NCBI RefSeq assembly: GCF_023333595.1
Contig: NZ_JAIQZM010000001.1
Span: forward strand, 120,441 to 184,440
Source: Argonema galeatum A003/A1
GTDB lineage: Bacteria; Cyanobacteriota; Cyanobacteriia; Cyanobacteriales; Aerosakkonemataceae
Length of the DNA: 64,000 nt
Direction of reading: 5' to 3'
The number at the start of each line of letters is the position of its first letter. Position 1 is the first letter of the stretch. The notes beneath the pieces were generated by a model. It did no database searches, had not been told where the DNA came from, and saw only the letters and a program-made list of their open reading frames with translations. Both the position numbers and the translations under genes were made by a program. Shown piece after piece: positions 25,288-35,350 of this stretch.

Positions 25288-27039
25288 ATGCTAAAAAACC
25301 AGAATATGCAAGCGCGACTATTCACCGCATTTATGTGCGTGGGTGTACTTGTATTAATAGTCGCTGTAATAGGCTGGATTGGGATTTCACGACTGAGCGG
25401 CCACCTCAGCAATATATCGGGAAATGCTTTTCCCAGTACAGTCAATTTGTGGAAAGCTAACGAAGCACAAGCAAGAGCATTTGGGGCTGCAAAATCGCTG
25501 AATAGTACATCGCTAAATGAGTCTCAAAGACAACAAGAATTAACTAGGTCTCAGCAGGCATTAAAAGATATAGATGATGCCTTTAATACTTACCAAAAAC
25601 TTTCTCGCGATCCAGATGAAGACAAAATCTACCAAAAAGTTGCGATCGCATGGAACGGTTGGAAAGAAACTAATCAACAGTTCTTTCAGTTACACGATCA
25701 ATTTCTGAGATTAGGTGTGAGCAATCCCAGAAGAGTTCAGATTGATTTATTGAACCAAGGAAAAGGCAATACACCAGAGTATGCAGCTGCTCAAGCAGCT
25801 TCTGATGCTCTTGCCAGAATGAATGAATATGCAAATACAAAACTTCAGCCTTCATTCGATTCATCAACAAACGTACTGTTAGAACTCCTGGCATACAACG
25901 AGAAATTGGCAGACAATGCTCAGAAGACAGCCGAGCGAGATGTAGCGACAAGCACATTCTTGATTATCTTATGTCTGATCCTTGGGCCGACGATTGCGGT
26001 GGTATTTGGTTGGTACTTCAGCAATACAATAGCCAAACCCTTGGGAGCTAAAATTGCAGGCGTTGTCGGGGTAGCAGAAAAAGTTTCTGTTGGGGATTTG
26101 ACTACTCAAGTTCCAATCACAGAGGATCGAGATGAGGTAGGGAGATTAATGGTTGCCTTCCGCACCATGATCCAAAACCTAAATTCATTAATCCGGCAAG
26201 TGCAGCAATCGGGCATTCAAATTACCACATCGGCCACCCAAATCGCAGCTTCAGGCAAACAACTAGAGGCCACAATGACAGAACAGGTTGCCTCAACAAA
26301 TGAAGTCGCCGCCACAGCCAGAGAAATTTCCGCCAATTCCAAACACCTAGTCAAAACGATCGAGCAAGTCGAACACACATCGCAAGTCACAGCACAAGCA
26401 GCAGGAGACAGTCAAAAAGACTTGAACAACATGGAAGCAACCATGAGGAAGTTGGCAGGTTCTACCGGCAGTATCTCTGCCAAACTGGGAGTAATTAGCG
26501 ATAAAGCTAACAGTATTAATAGCATTGTCACCACGATCACCAAAGTAGCAGATCAAACCAACTTACTCTCACTTAACGCCGCGATTGAAGCCGAAAAAGC
26601 CGGAGAGTACGGCACAGGATTTGCTGTGGTAGCCAGAGAAATTCGCCGCCTAGCGGATCAAACAGCAGTGGCGACCTTGGACATCGAAAATATGGTCAAA
26701 GAGATGCAAGGGGCAGTTTCCACAGGGGTGATGGAAATGGATAAGTTCACCAAAGAAGTCGAACAGGGAGTAGAAAGTGTCAGTCATATCGGAGCGAAAT
26801 TAGAATCAATTATCGAGCAAGTGCAAACCTTAACTCCCCGCTTTCAAGAAGTGGGTAACAGCATGGAGGGACAGTCACAGGGGGCACAGCAAATTAGCGA
26901 GGCAATGGTGCAACTAAGTGAAGCTTCATCGCAAACAGCCCAGTCTTTGCGGGAAGTTAACGGTGCGATTAATCAATTAAATGAGGCAGCGCAAGGTTTA
27001 CGCCAGGAAGTGTCTCGGTTTAAAGTCGCAACTACGTGA
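25288..27039 (+). CDS. Methyl-accepting chemotaxis protein with HAMP, 583 aa
   Basis: TM1 is residues 12-35 ([20 protein letters not shown]), followed by a periplasmic four-helix-bundle sensor (about 36-220) with no recognised ligand site. TM2 is [20 protein letters not shown], then a HAMP ([14 protein letters not shown] ... [15 protein letters not shown]). The signalling hairpin tip is [20 protein letters not shown] with [20 protein letters not shown]. The SD AGGGG precedes ATG 25288. The C-terminus ([14 protein letters not shown]) is intact. Of the three MCPs, only this one has a full HAMP. Confidence 0.95.
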   Translation: MLKNQNMQARLFTAFMCVGVLVLIVAVIGWIGISRLSGHLSNISGNAFPSTVNLWKANEAQARAFGAAKSLNSTSLNESQRQQELTRSQQALKDIDDAFNTYQKLSRDPDEDKIYQKVAIAWNGWKETNQQFFQLHDQFLRLGVSNPRRVQIDLLNQGKGNTPEYAAAQAASDALARMNEYANTKLQPSFDSSTNVLLELLAYNEKLADNAQKTAERDVATSTFLIILCLILGPTIAVVFGWYFSNTIAKPLGAKIAGVVGVAEKVSVGDLTTQVPITEDRDEVGRLMVAFRTMIQNLNSLIRQVQQSGIQITTSATQIAASGKQLEATMTEQVASTNEVAATAREISANSKHLVKTIEQVEHTSQVTAQAAGDSQKDLNNMEATMRKLAGSTGSISAKLGVISDKANSINSIVTTITKVADQTNLLSLNAAIEAEKAGEYGTGFAVVAREIRRLADQTAVATLDIENMVKEMQGAVSTGVMEMDKFTKEVEQGVESVSHIGAKLESIIEQVQTLTPRFQEVGNSMEGQSQGAQQISEAMVQLSEASSQTAQSLREVNGAINQLNEAAQGLRQEVSRFKVATT

Positions 27040-27090
27040 GTTGAAAAAATTTAATGTATAAACCCCATCAGGAATACGAGAGGAATCATA

Positions 27091-28575
27091 ATGTTTGACC
27101 AAATGAACTTTCGACAACGCATCCTCTTTACTTATTCGCTTCCCGCTATATTCTTCATATTGTTGAGCGGGCTAGTATATCTAAATGCTTCTCGCTCAAT
27201 CGAAATGTACAAGAAAACAAGAATAGGGCGGAATACGGTTCTAGAAACAAATCAAATGGTTTTGAGAGTTTCGATGATGGCTCGGCAAGTTCGCGGCTAT
27301 CTACTTGTGGGCAATGCTGAGGGTGCTTTAGAATCTTTTGATAACCAGAAAAATAAGTATGCAGAATCTAGCAAACGGGCAGAAATACTAATTAGAGAAA
27401 ATCCCAATGCCCAACAAAAAGAAAGATTTGCTAGGATGCTAGATCTGGAAAATCAATTTGAAGAACTCTCGAAAAGAACTTTCCGTTTGAGAGATGAAGG
27501 TAAGCAACAAGAAGCAGTAGATACATACCTGAGAGAATCGAAAAGCAATTTGGGGGCATTCGACAAACTAAATGAAGAATTTAGCAAAATAGAGCTAGAC
27601 TCGTTGAGCGCGAGGAGTGATGAAACAGAAAGGGCGCTTAACTTAATAATATTATCATCTATAGCCATTACAGCGCTCGCCCTAGTGGTGGCATATATGA
27701 TTTTCAACCTCGCCAAAAACTTGAGTGCTTTAATTCTTCAAGTGCAGCAAGCTGGGATTAAGATTACCAGTTCTGCCACCCAAATGGCGGCTTCAGGCAA
27801 GGAACTGGAGGCAACGATGACAGAACAGGCAGCTTCCACCAATGAGATGGTCGCGACAGTAAAGCAGATTGCTACCACCTCCGGAAAACTGGTGAAGACG
27901 ATGGATGAAGTTGGGTATACGTCGCAAGCCACAGCTCAGGGGACGGGTGAGAGTCAAAAAGACCTGATCCAGATGGAGAAAACTATGCGGAACTTGGCCG
28001 ATTCAACTAATACCATCTCGTCAAAATTGGGAACGATTAGCGAAAAAGCTAACAGCATTAACAGCATTGTTACCACCATCACCAAAGTAGCAGATCAAAC
28101 CAACTTACTCTCACTCAACGCGGCAATTGAAGCCGAAAAAGCCGGAGAGTACGGCACAGGATTTGCTGTGGTAGCCAGAGAAATTCGCCGCCTAGCGGAT
28201 CAAACAGCAGTGGCGACCTTGGACATCGAAAATATGGTAAAAGAGATGCAAGGGGCAGTTTCCACAGGGGTGATGGAAATGGATAAGTTCACTAAAGATG
28301 TAGAACACGGCGTGGAAGATGTCCGTAATATCGGCGGTAAATTAGAAGCAATTATCGAGCAAGTGCAAACCCTAAGTCCCCGCTTTCAACAGGTGAGTAG
28401 CAGCATGGAGGAACAGTCACAGGGGGCACAGCAAATCAGAGAAGGAATGGTTCAATTGAGTGAAGCAGCTTCGCAAACGACTCAATCTCTACGGGAGATT
28501 AACAGTGCGATAAGGGAATTGAACGAGACGGCACAAGGCTTGCGCCAGCAAATCTCTGCTTATAAAGTCAGTTAG
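27091..28575 (+). CDS. Methyl-accepting chemotaxis protein without HAMP, 494 aa
   Basis: SD GAGAGGA precedes ATG 27091. TM1 is ILFTYSLPAIFFILLSGLVY; a periplasmic helical bundle spans about 35-180 (SMMARQVRGYLLVGNAEGAL is typical of CHASE3/4HB sensors). TM2 is LNLIILSSIAITALALVVAY. The chain then passes straight into the signalling domain (ILQVQQAGIKITSSATQMA), with no HAMP. The tip sequence is the same as in the neighbouring MCPs. Signal transfer without HAMP suggests a different input mode or a partner subunit. Confidence 0.93.
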   Translation: MFDQMNFRQRILFTYSLPAIFFILLSGLVYLNASRSIEMYKKTRIGRNTVLETNQMVLRVSMMARQVRGYLLVGNAEGALESFDNQKNKYAESSKRAEILIRENPNAQQKERFARMLDLENQFEELSKRTFRLRDEGKQQEAVDTYLRESKSNLGAFDKLNEEFSKIELDSLSARSDETERALNLIILSSIAITALALVVAYMIFNLAKNLSALILQVQQAGIKITSSATQMAASGKELEATMTEQAASTNEMVATVKQIATTSGKLVKTMDEVGYTSQATAQGTGESQKDLIQMEKTMRNLADSTNTISSKLGTISEKANSINSIVTTITKVADQTNLLSLNAAIEAEKAGEYGTGFAVVAREIRRLADQTAVATLDIENMVKEMQGAVSTGVMEMDKFTKDVEHGVEDVRNIGGKLEAIIEQVQTLSPRFQQVSSSMEEQSQGAQQIREGMVQLSEAASQTTQSLREINSAIRELNETAQGLRQQISAYKVS

Positions 28576-28670
28576 CTTTGATCTCAAAAAGGTCATAATT
28601 AATGTTGAGTCAGCATGACTGCAATCTAGCCGCCAATGCCAATAAGGCGTCACAAAGTAGGACGAAACAG

Positions 28671-30194
28671 ATGTTCAAAAATATGTCATTGCCAACGCGG
28701 ATCGTCAGCTCATTTATGCTGGTTGGTGTACTTGTATTAATAGTGGGTTTAATCGGCTGGTTTGCCACTTCGCGACTGAGCAATGACCTCGCAATAGTCA
28801 GCGATAAGGCTTTTCCCAGCATGATCAATCTGTGGAAAGTCAACGAAGCACAATCTAGAGTTCGATCATTAGAAAACTTGTTGATGGTTACAGCCTTAAC
28901 TGCCGAGCAAAGGCAGAAAAATACGGCAGAAATGGAGGCTACTATGAAAGAGATGGATGCAGCCTTTAACGACTACGCAAAAATACCTCGCGATCCACAA
29001 GAAGATAACCTTTATAAAAAAGTTGTGCCAGAAGGAGACAAATGGGTAGCATCTCATAATAAATTTGTCAAGCTTCACGAAGAATTTTTGAAATATGGCG
29101 TCATTAACCCCAGAGAAGTTATAACTGATCTGGTGAAGCAGGGAAAAACTAATACACCTGAGTATGCAGCCGCAGAGGGTGCGGCTGGGGTAATCAACAA
29201 GATGAATGATTACGCAGCGACGACATTAGATACCACATTTGAATCATCAACAAACGCACTGCAAGAACTCATATCATACCATGAAAACATGGCAAACACT
29301 GTTCGCAAAACAGCCGTTCAAGATGCGGCGAGCAGCACATTTTGGATAGTTATAGGTGTGATTGTTGGGCCGCTAACTGCTGTGTTCTTGGGTATTTATG
29401 TTCAGCAATCTGTGGCTAAAATTACCACTTCTTCCATCCAAATCGCTGCTTCTGGCAAACAATTGGAGGCAACAATGACAGAACAGGTTGCCTCAACAAA
29501 TGAAGTTGCCGCTACAGCGAAAGAAATTTCTGCCAATTCCAAACACCTAGTAAAAACGATAGATGAAGTAGAGCAGACATCCCAAGTAACTGCACAGGCA
29601 GCGGGGGAGAGTCAAAAAGACCTGATCCAGATGGAAAAAACCATGCTGAAATTAGCGGATTCAACTAATACCATCTCGTCAAAACTGGGAACGATTAGCG
29701 AAAAAGCTAACAGTATTAATAGCATTGTTACCACTATCACCAAAGTAGCGGATCAAACCAATTTGCTTTCACTCAACGCGGCAATTGAAGCCGAAAAAGC
29801 CGGAGAGTACGGCACGGGTTTTGCTGTGGTAGCCAGAGAAATTCGCCGCCTAGCGGATCAAACAGCAGTGGCGACCTTGGACATCGAAAATATGGTAAAA
29901 GAGATGCAAGGGGCAGTTTCCACAGGGGTGATGGAAATGGATAAGTTTACCAAAGATGTAGAAATGAGTGTAGATGATGTTCGTAATATCGGTGGTAAAT
30001 TAGAGTCAATTATTGGGCAAGTGCAAACCTTAACACCCCGCTTTCAACAGGTGAGTAACAACATGGAAGGACAGTCCCAGGCGGCTGAGCAAATCAGTGA
30101 GGCAATGGTACAATTAACTGAAGCTTCATCGCAAACAGCTCAGTCTTTGCGTGAGATTAATGGTGCGCTGCGGCAATTGAACAAGGGGGCGTAA
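28671..30194 (+). CDS. Methyl-accepting chemotaxis protein, HAMP missing and C-terminus cut by TAA, 507 aa
   Basis: The frame opens at ATG 28602, but [16 protein letters not shown] at ATG 28671 (AGGA upstream) aligns with the start of the first MCP ([16 protein letters not shown]). The sensor (about 35-215) is clearly paralogous to that of the first MCP. TM2 ([20 protein letters not shown]) leads to [14 protein letters not shown], so the HAMP and part of the first helix are deleted. The protein ends QLNKGA at TAA 30192. The same frame continues GLRMEVFRFQAAKR to a TGA at 30237, matching the end of its paralogues. TAA replaces a CAA codon. Confidence 0.9.
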   Translation: MFKNMSLPTRIVSSFMLVGVLVLIVGLIGWFATSRLSNDLAIVSDKAFPSMINLWKVNEAQSRVRSLENLLMVTALTAEQRQKNTAEMEATMKEMDAAFNDYAKIPRDPQEDNLYKKVVPEGDKWVASHNKFVKLHEEFLKYGVINPREVITDLVKQGKTNTPEYAAAEGAAGVINKMNDYAATTLDTTFESSTNALQELISYHENMANTVRKTAVQDAASSTFWIVIGVIVGPLTAVFLGIYVQQSVAKITTSSIQIAASGKQLEATMTEQVASTNEVAATAKEISANSKHLVKTIDEVEQTSQVTAQAAGESQKDLIQMEKTMLKLADSTNTISSKLGTISEKANSINSIVTTITKVADQTNLLSLNAAIEAEKAGEYGTGFAVVAREIRRLADQTAVATLDIENMVKEMQGAVSTGVMEMDKFTKDVEMSVDDVRNIGGKLESIIGQVQTLTPRFQQVSNNMEGQSQAAEQISEAMVQLTEASSQTAQSLREINGALRQLNKGA

Positions 30195-30272
30195 GGCTTA
30201 CGCATGGAGGTATTTCGTTTTCAAGCCGCTAAGAGGTGATTGTTTACAGTAAACTAGGTTGTCAGGAGGGTT

Positions 30273-30962
30273 ATGAGTAACGATTGCTGGAATAAAATAG
30301 GAGTTGAGGGCGATCGGTCCTGCGAACAACTCAAAACAGTGATTCACTGTCGTAACTGCCCCGTTTATTCTGCCGCCGGACGCAGTTTATTAGAAAGGGA
30401 AGCACCACCAGAGTATGTCAACGAGTGGACTGAGATTTTAGCAAAAACTCCCCCCGTTAGTTCTAAAGCACAAGTTAACGGAGCCATTGTTTCTTCTGTA
30501 GAAACCGTATCAGTTATGATATTTATGCTGGGCGGCGAATGGTTAGCTGTGCCAGTAGGATTACTTCAGGAAGTGACAGATCCCTGTATAATTCATACAC
30601 TACCCCACCGCAACAGCGAACTGTTTATGGGTTTGGTCAACATTAGAGGCGAAATTCTCATGTGCGTTTCCCTCAGCCATCTGCTTGACCTGGAAGATAA
30701 AGCTAACTCTTCAGATAGTGTTAGTTCTCTTGCGGCTAAACGAATGATAGTTGTGGGAAGCCAAGAAAATCACTGGGTTTTTATTGTTGATGAAGTTTGC
30801 GGTATTCATCGCTTCCCACTAAGGGAATTACAAAATACACCAGTCGTGATTTCAAAAGCCACAGAAGCTTATACAAAAGGGGTGATTCGCTGGCAGGGGC
30901 ATAAAGTTAATTACCTAGATTCGGATTTATTGTTTTCCACTTTAAATAAAAGAATTTTATAG
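30273..30962 (+). CDS. CheW-domain protein with N-terminal Cys motif (WspD-like), 229 aa
   Basis: The N-terminal 60 residues read DCWNKIGVEGDRSCEQL, then IHCRNCPVYSAAGRSLL, with Cys at about 5, 17, 26 and 29. This conserved block is typical of WspD-type CheW proteins. A CheW domain follows (about 80-225: FMLGGEWLAVPVGLLQEVTD, GLVNIRGEILMCVSLSHLLD, WVFIVDEVCGIHRF). The SD AGGAGGG precedes ATG 30273. It should scaffold CheA and MCPs; the Cys block could bind metal or sense redox, which is inference. Confidence 0.9.
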   Translation: MSNDCWNKIGVEGDRSCEQLKTVIHCRNCPVYSAAGRSLLEREAPPEYVNEWTEILAKTPPVSSKAQVNGAIVSSVETVSVMIFMLGGEWLAVPVGLLQEVTDPCIIHTLPHRNSELFMGLVNIRGEILMCVSLSHLLDLEDKANSSDSVSSLAAKRMIVVGSQENHWVFIVDEVCGIHRFPLRELQNTPVVISKATEAYTKGVIRWQGHKVNYLDSDLLFSTLNKRIL

Positions 30963-31081
30963 CTAGGGACTAGGGGCTAGGGGCTAGGGGCTAGGGAAGA
31001 GGGAAGAGGGAAGAGGGAAGAAAGGGCAATCAAAGGTTTGGTGGAATTAAGAACGTCCTAACTGCCGAGAAGGTTGCTATA
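30963..31081. repeat. CTAGGGG and GGGAAGA tandem repeats plus GTCCTTAATTC-type repeat (copy 2)
   Basis: CTAGGGG heptamers (about 30963-31000) and GGGAAGA heptamers (to about 31024) are followed by the reverse copy of the 17572-17611 repeat (31043-31081). This spacer splits the CheW and CheA genes but contains no obvious terminator. Confidence 0.75.
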
Positions 31082-31102
31082 TAACAAATTAAGAGGGGGT
31101 AT

Positions 31103-34054
31103 ATGATGAGCGAGTTCACGATGCTAGATGTGTTCCGGCAGGAAGTGGAAGCCCAAGCTGCCATATTAAACCAGGGGCTATTATCCCTGGAAAGCGAACC
31201 CCAGACTCGCCCAATGCTGGAATCGTTGATGCGCGTTGCTAATGCAATCCAAGGAACCGCTAGGCTGGTCGAAATCGATGCGGCTATTAACCTGTCTCAG
31301 GGCATAGAGAGTTGCCTTGATAATGCCCAAAAGCAAAGCGTTACTCTGAGTGGTGGTCAGATCGACGTGCTGCGGCAAGGGGTCGATTTATTGTTAAATA
31401 TTAGCAGGGTTAAAGAAGAAAATTTAGAGGTTTGGCTATCAGAAAATCAAGATGAGATCGAAACTATTACAGACAGTATTGCTAACGTGCTGACGCTGGG
31501 TACGGCATCAGTTTCTAAGCGAAGGGTAGAGGCAAAAAGCAAATCTGCAAAGCCGGAAATACCAACAGAAGAAGTAAGTTTAGAAGATGATTTCAACAGG
31601 AAACAGACAAAAATTGTACCAAACCTGCCTGCTATAGATGTTACCCCCGTTTATAATCAACAAACGCCCAGTCAGTCACAAACAACCGCGATCGCAGACA
31701 GTGAATCTTCTCCAGAAGCAGATGAGATGTCAAGCATCGGCGACACCTCAATGTTGGAGTTATTCCAGATGGAAGTAGACGCCCAAGCAACCGTCTTAAA
31801 TGAGGGACTGTTAGCCCTGGAAAGCCAACCGGGGTCTCCCAAAGTACTGGAGTCTTTAATGCGAGCGGCCCATTCCGTTAAAGGAGCCGCCCGCATCGTG
31901 GCGCTTGATGCTGCTGTCGGTTTGGCTCACGTGATGGAGGACGCCTTTGTAGCAGCACAGAACCAAAAGATTACTCTGGAGGCAGATGGGGTTGATGTGC
32001 TGCTACATGGAGTAGATCTGCTCATCAACATCAGTCAGCACGGGCAAAGTTGGGTTAAGGAAAATCGGGAAGATGTTGAAAATACTAGAGAGGAAATTTC
32101 TGCTCTGCTGACACCGGGATCGGCCCCAGTTAAAAGGGCACCCTCAAAGCAGGAAACTCAGGCACAATCGGCTTCTGGGCCAAAGCAAGAAATGGTTGTT
32201 GCTGCGTCTGCTGGCATCCAAACACAACCAACTGGGGGGAAGGAAACCAAATCGATCGCTACGCAAACATCTGGTAATGTGGAGAAAGCCAAGCCGCCCG
32301 CAGAAGATGCGGCGAATAGCGATCGCGTTGTACGGGTTTCCGCCGAAAACTTAAATCGCATCATGGGTTTGGCAGGGGAATCTCTGATCGAGGCAAATTG
32401 GCTTCAGCCCTTTGCCGATTCCCTGACGATCCTCAAGAAACGCCAACTGGAATTATCGAAAATTTTAGAGAATTTTCAGCAAACTCTGGCAGTCCACCAC
32501 AATCAAGATACCGGCACTTATTTAGAAGCCGCTCGCGCCAAGGAGCGGGAATGTCGGCAAATTTTGAGCGATCGCCTGATCGAACTAGAATTATATGCCC
32601 GTCGCACCGGCTCCTTAAGCGATCGCCTCTACCGGGAAGTAATCGCTTCTAATATGCGTCCCTTCGCCGATGGGGTGCAGGGATTTCCCCGGATGCTGCG
32701 CGATTTAGCCAGGAAGCTGAACAAACAAGTTAAATTTGATATTCTCGGCAAAGCCACGCCAGTCGATCGCGATATCATCAAAAAACTGGAAGCTCCCCTC
32801 ACCCACATTTTGCGGAATGCGATCGATCACGGTATGGAGCTTCCCGAAGAGCGCCTAGCCGCAGGCAAACCAGCAGAAGGAACCGTGCGACTCGAAGCCG
32901 TCCATCGCGGCGGAATGCTATCGATTACCATCACTGACGATGGTAGAGGAATCGACCCAGAGCGCCTGCGTCAAAAAATTATTGATAAAAGTCTGGCAAC
33001 TCCGGAAATAGCAGCTCAGCTTAACGAAAGCGAACTGATGGAATTTCTGTTTTTGCCTGGATTTTCCACAGCCAAGCAAGTCACCGAAATTTCCGGTCGC
33101 GGTGTTGGATTGGATATTGCTAAAAGCATGGCACACGATGTTGGCGGCAACGTGCGAGCCAGTTCTCAGCCAGGAAAAGGCATGAGTTTTAACTTCCAAT
33201 TGCCTTTGACACTCTCGGTTGTTCGCACCCTCTTAGTAGAAATATCCGGCGAACCTTATGCCTTTCCCCTAGCGCGGATTGAGCAAATTGTCAACGTGGA
33301 TAAAAAGGATATTTCCTCAGTGGAAAACCGGCAATATTTCACTATGGACAATAAGAATATCGGCTTAGTAGCCGCTTATCAAGTATTGGAGTTGAAGCAA
33401 CCCCCGCCGAAGTCCGACACCTTATCTGTTGTCGTGATCAGCGAACAATCAGACTATTACGGACTGGTGGTCGATCGCTTTTTGGGCGAACACGATTTGG
33501 TGGTCAGACCGTTAGAACCAAGACTGGGGAAAGTTCAAGATATTAGTGCTGCTGCTTTAATGGGAGACGGTTCCCCGATCCTGATTGTCGATGCTTCTGA
33601 CTTGATGCGTTCTGTTGATAATCTGCTTAATGCCAGCCATCTGAACAGTGTTGTTAGCAATGCCGATCGGGTTGTGAAAGACAGCCGCAAGAGTATTCTG
33701 GTAGTGGATGATTCCATTACCGTGCGCGAAATGGAACGAAAATTGCTGCAAAACAAAGGTTACAAGGTTGATGTCGCCGTGGATGGAATGGAAGGTTGGC
33801 ACGCAGTTTCCACAAATCACTACGATTTGGTAGTTAGTGATGTTGATATGCCCCGCATGAACGGAATTGAGTTTACCAGCAAGATTAAAAATCATCCCAA
33901 ACTGAATAAAATCCCAGTGATTATTGTCTCCTATAAAGACCGCGAAGAAGACCGCCTACGCGGTTTAGAAGCTGGAGCAAATTATTACTTAACCAAAGCC
34001 AGCTTTCAGGACGATACGTTAGTAAACGCAGTGTTCGATTTGATCGGTCATTAG
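31103..34054 (+). CDS. cheA: Hybrid CheA histidine kinase with C-terminal receiver (WspE-like), 983 aa
   Basis: Two tandem Hpt domains start the protein. The first (1-120) has ANAIQGTAR with Asn47 where the phospho-His should be. The second (about 210-330) has AHSVKGAAR with His257, so His257 is the likely acceptor. A Pro/Gln/Ser linker leads to the dimerisation and ATPase domains (HILRNAIDHGMELPEERLA, DDGRGI, SGRGVGLDI), a CheW-like regulatory domain, and a receiver ILVVDDSITVREMERK with Asp913 (VVSDVDMPRMNG). The built-in receiver may be a phosphate sink. It is followed by cheB after a MITE-like repeat. Confidence 0.95.
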   Translation: MMSEFTMLDVFRQEVEAQAAILNQGLLSLESEPQTRPMLESLMRVANAIQGTARLVEIDAAINLSQGIESCLDNAQKQSVTLSGGQIDVLRQGVDLLLNISRVKEENLEVWLSENQDEIETITDSIANVLTLGTASVSKRRVEAKSKSAKPEIPTEEVSLEDDFNRKQTKIVPNLPAIDVTPVYNQQTPSQSQTTAIADSESSPEADEMSSIGDTSMLELFQMEVDAQATVLNEGLLALESQPGSPKVLESLMRAAHSVKGAARIVALDAAVGLAHVMEDAFVAAQNQKITLEADGVDVLLHGVDLLINISQHGQSWVKENREDVENTREEISALLTPGSAPVKRAPSKQETQAQSASGPKQEMVVAASAGIQTQPTGGKETKSIATQTSGNVEKAKPPAEDAANSDRVVRVSAENLNRIMGLAGESLIEANWLQPFADSLTILKKRQLELSKILENFQQTLAVHHNQDTGTYLEAARAKERECRQILSDRLIELELYARRTGSLSDRLYREVIASNMRPFADGVQGFPRMLRDLARKLNKQVKFDILGKATPVDRDIIKKLEAPLTHILRNAIDHGMELPEERLAAGKPAEGTVRLEAVHRGGMLSITITDDGRGIDPERLRQKIIDKSLATPEIAAQLNESELMEFLFLPGFSTAKQVTEISGRGVGLDIAKSMAHDVGGNVRASSQPGKGMSFNFQLPLTLSVVRTLLVEISGEPYAFPLARIEQIVNVDKKDISSVENRQYFTMDNKNIGLVAAYQVLELKQPPPKSDTLSVVVISEQSDYYGLVVDRFLGEHDLVVRPLEPRLGKVQDISAAALMGDGSPILIVDASDLMRSVDNLLNASHLNSVVSNADRVVKDSRKSILVVDDSITVREMERKLLQNKGYKVDVAVDGMEGWHAVSTNHYDLVVSDVDMPRMNGIEFTSKIKNHPKLNKIPVIIVSYKDREEDRLRGLEAGANYYLTKASFQDDTLVNAVFDLIGH

Positions 34055-34104
34055 ATTTTGGATTTTGGGTCGATCTCGAATGAATCTGAGATAGATCCAA
34101 AATC

Positions 34105-34233
34105 CTGTTCTTATCTGCGTTCATCTGTGTTTATCTGTCTTCATCTGTGGTAAAAATTTAACCAACGAGAACAACAGACAATTTGACGAGAGCGCTCATG
34201 TACTAACAATGTTACCGGACATGATATTATTGG
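34105..34233. mobile_element. MITE-like dispersed repeat, copy 2 (left end missing)
   Basis: It shares the TTATCTGCGTTCATCTG core and the ACAGACAATTTGACGAGA block with copies 1 and 3. The right end TTACCGGACATGATATTATT is the inverted form of the GTCCGGTA end of copy 3. It lies between cheA and cheB and could affect transcription of the downstream genes. Confidence 0.7.
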
Positions 34234-34269
34234 TTAAATTTAGAATAAAATGACTAATGACTAAATAAT

Positions 34270-35307
34270 ATGAGAATAGCAATTGTAAACGATATGGTGA
34301 TGGCAGTAGAGACGCTACGGCGCGTCTTGATGACTGTCAAAGGCTATCAAGTGGCTTGGATAGCACGGGATGGTGCTGAAGCCGTGACTAAATGCGCCCA
34401 AGATACCCCAGACCTGATTCTGATGGATTTGGTCATGCCGATCGTGGATGGGGTAGAAGCAACTCGCCAGATCATGAAGAATTCTCCCTGCGCTATTCTG
34501 GTGGTAACAGCTAGTGTTGGGCAAAATGCGTCTAAAATATTTGAAGCAATGGGATATGGGGCATTAGATGCCGTCAGCACACCAGTTTTAGGCCCAAGCG
34601 GCAACCCTGAAGCAGCCCAAGCAATGCTTGCGAAAATTGTGACGATCGGGAAACTGATTGGCAAATCAGGCGGAACTTCTAAATCCAAAACCCATACCGA
34701 AAGCCCTCAATCTATCTTCGCGCCCAGCGCATCCCGTTTGCCTCCTCTAGTGGCGATCGGTTCTTCAACAGGAGGGCCCAACGCTCTGGCTAAGATCCTA
34801 TCTCGCTTACCGGCTTCTTTCGGTGCAGCAGTAGTTATTGTCCAGCACGTAGATGCAGAATTTACCCCCAGTTTAGTAGAATGGCTAAATCAACAAACGC
34901 CCCTGAGCGTGCAGCTAGCATCCCAAGGAAGTCGTCTCGAAGTAGGAAAAGTATTAATTGCCGGAACGAACGATCACCTGTCGTTGCAACCTTCTTTGAG
35001 TTTAAGTTATACGAAAAACCCGATTGATTATCCCTATCGTCCTTCAGTTGATGTATTTTTCAAAAGTGTAGCTCAGCACTGGAGTCGCCCAGGAACTGCT
35101 GTGCTGCTAACAGGTATGGGCAGAGATGGAGCGGAGGGGCTAAGTGTGTTACGCAACAAGGGATGGCATACGATCGCCCAAGATCGGGCCAGTTGTGTGG
35201 TTTATGGGATGCCCAAAGCAGCAGTAGACTTGGGTGCTGCGGTGGAGGTTTTACCCCTAGATGCGATCGCCACTACCTTAATCGATCGAATAGCAATGAT
35301 GCGCTAG
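34270..35307 (+). CDS. cheB: CheB protein-glutamate methylesterase (WspF-like), 345 aa
   Basis: The N-terminal receiver (1-125) has [17 protein letters not shown] with phospho-acceptor Asp in [13 protein letters not shown]. An acidic/Ser linker joins the methylesterase domain: catalytic Ser in [16 protein letters not shown], His in [10 protein letters not shown] and Asp in [11 protein letters not shown]. It removes methyl groups added by CheR from the MCPs and thereby resets the array. The order CheW-CheR-MCP-CheW-CheA-CheB is completed here. Confidence 0.95.
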   Translation: MRIAIVNDMVMAVETLRRVLMTVKGYQVAWIARDGAEAVTKCAQDTPDLILMDLVMPIVDGVEATRQIMKNSPCAILVVTASVGQNASKIFEAMGYGALDAVSTPVLGPSGNPEAAQAMLAKIVTIGKLIGKSGGTSKSKTHTESPQSIFAPSASRLPPLVAIGSSTGGPNALAKILSRLPASFGAAVVIVQHVDAEFTPSLVEWLNQQTPLSVQLASQGSRLEVGKVLIAGTNDHLSLQPSLSLSYTKNPIDYPYRPSVDVFFKSVAQHWSRPGTAVLLTGMGRDGAEGLSVLRNKGWHTIAQDRASCVVYGMPKAAVDLGAAVEVLPLDAIATTLIDRIAMMR

Positions 35308-35350
35308 GTATTCCCTACCTTCTATCTTCAGGTCAACATCTCAAAAGTAA

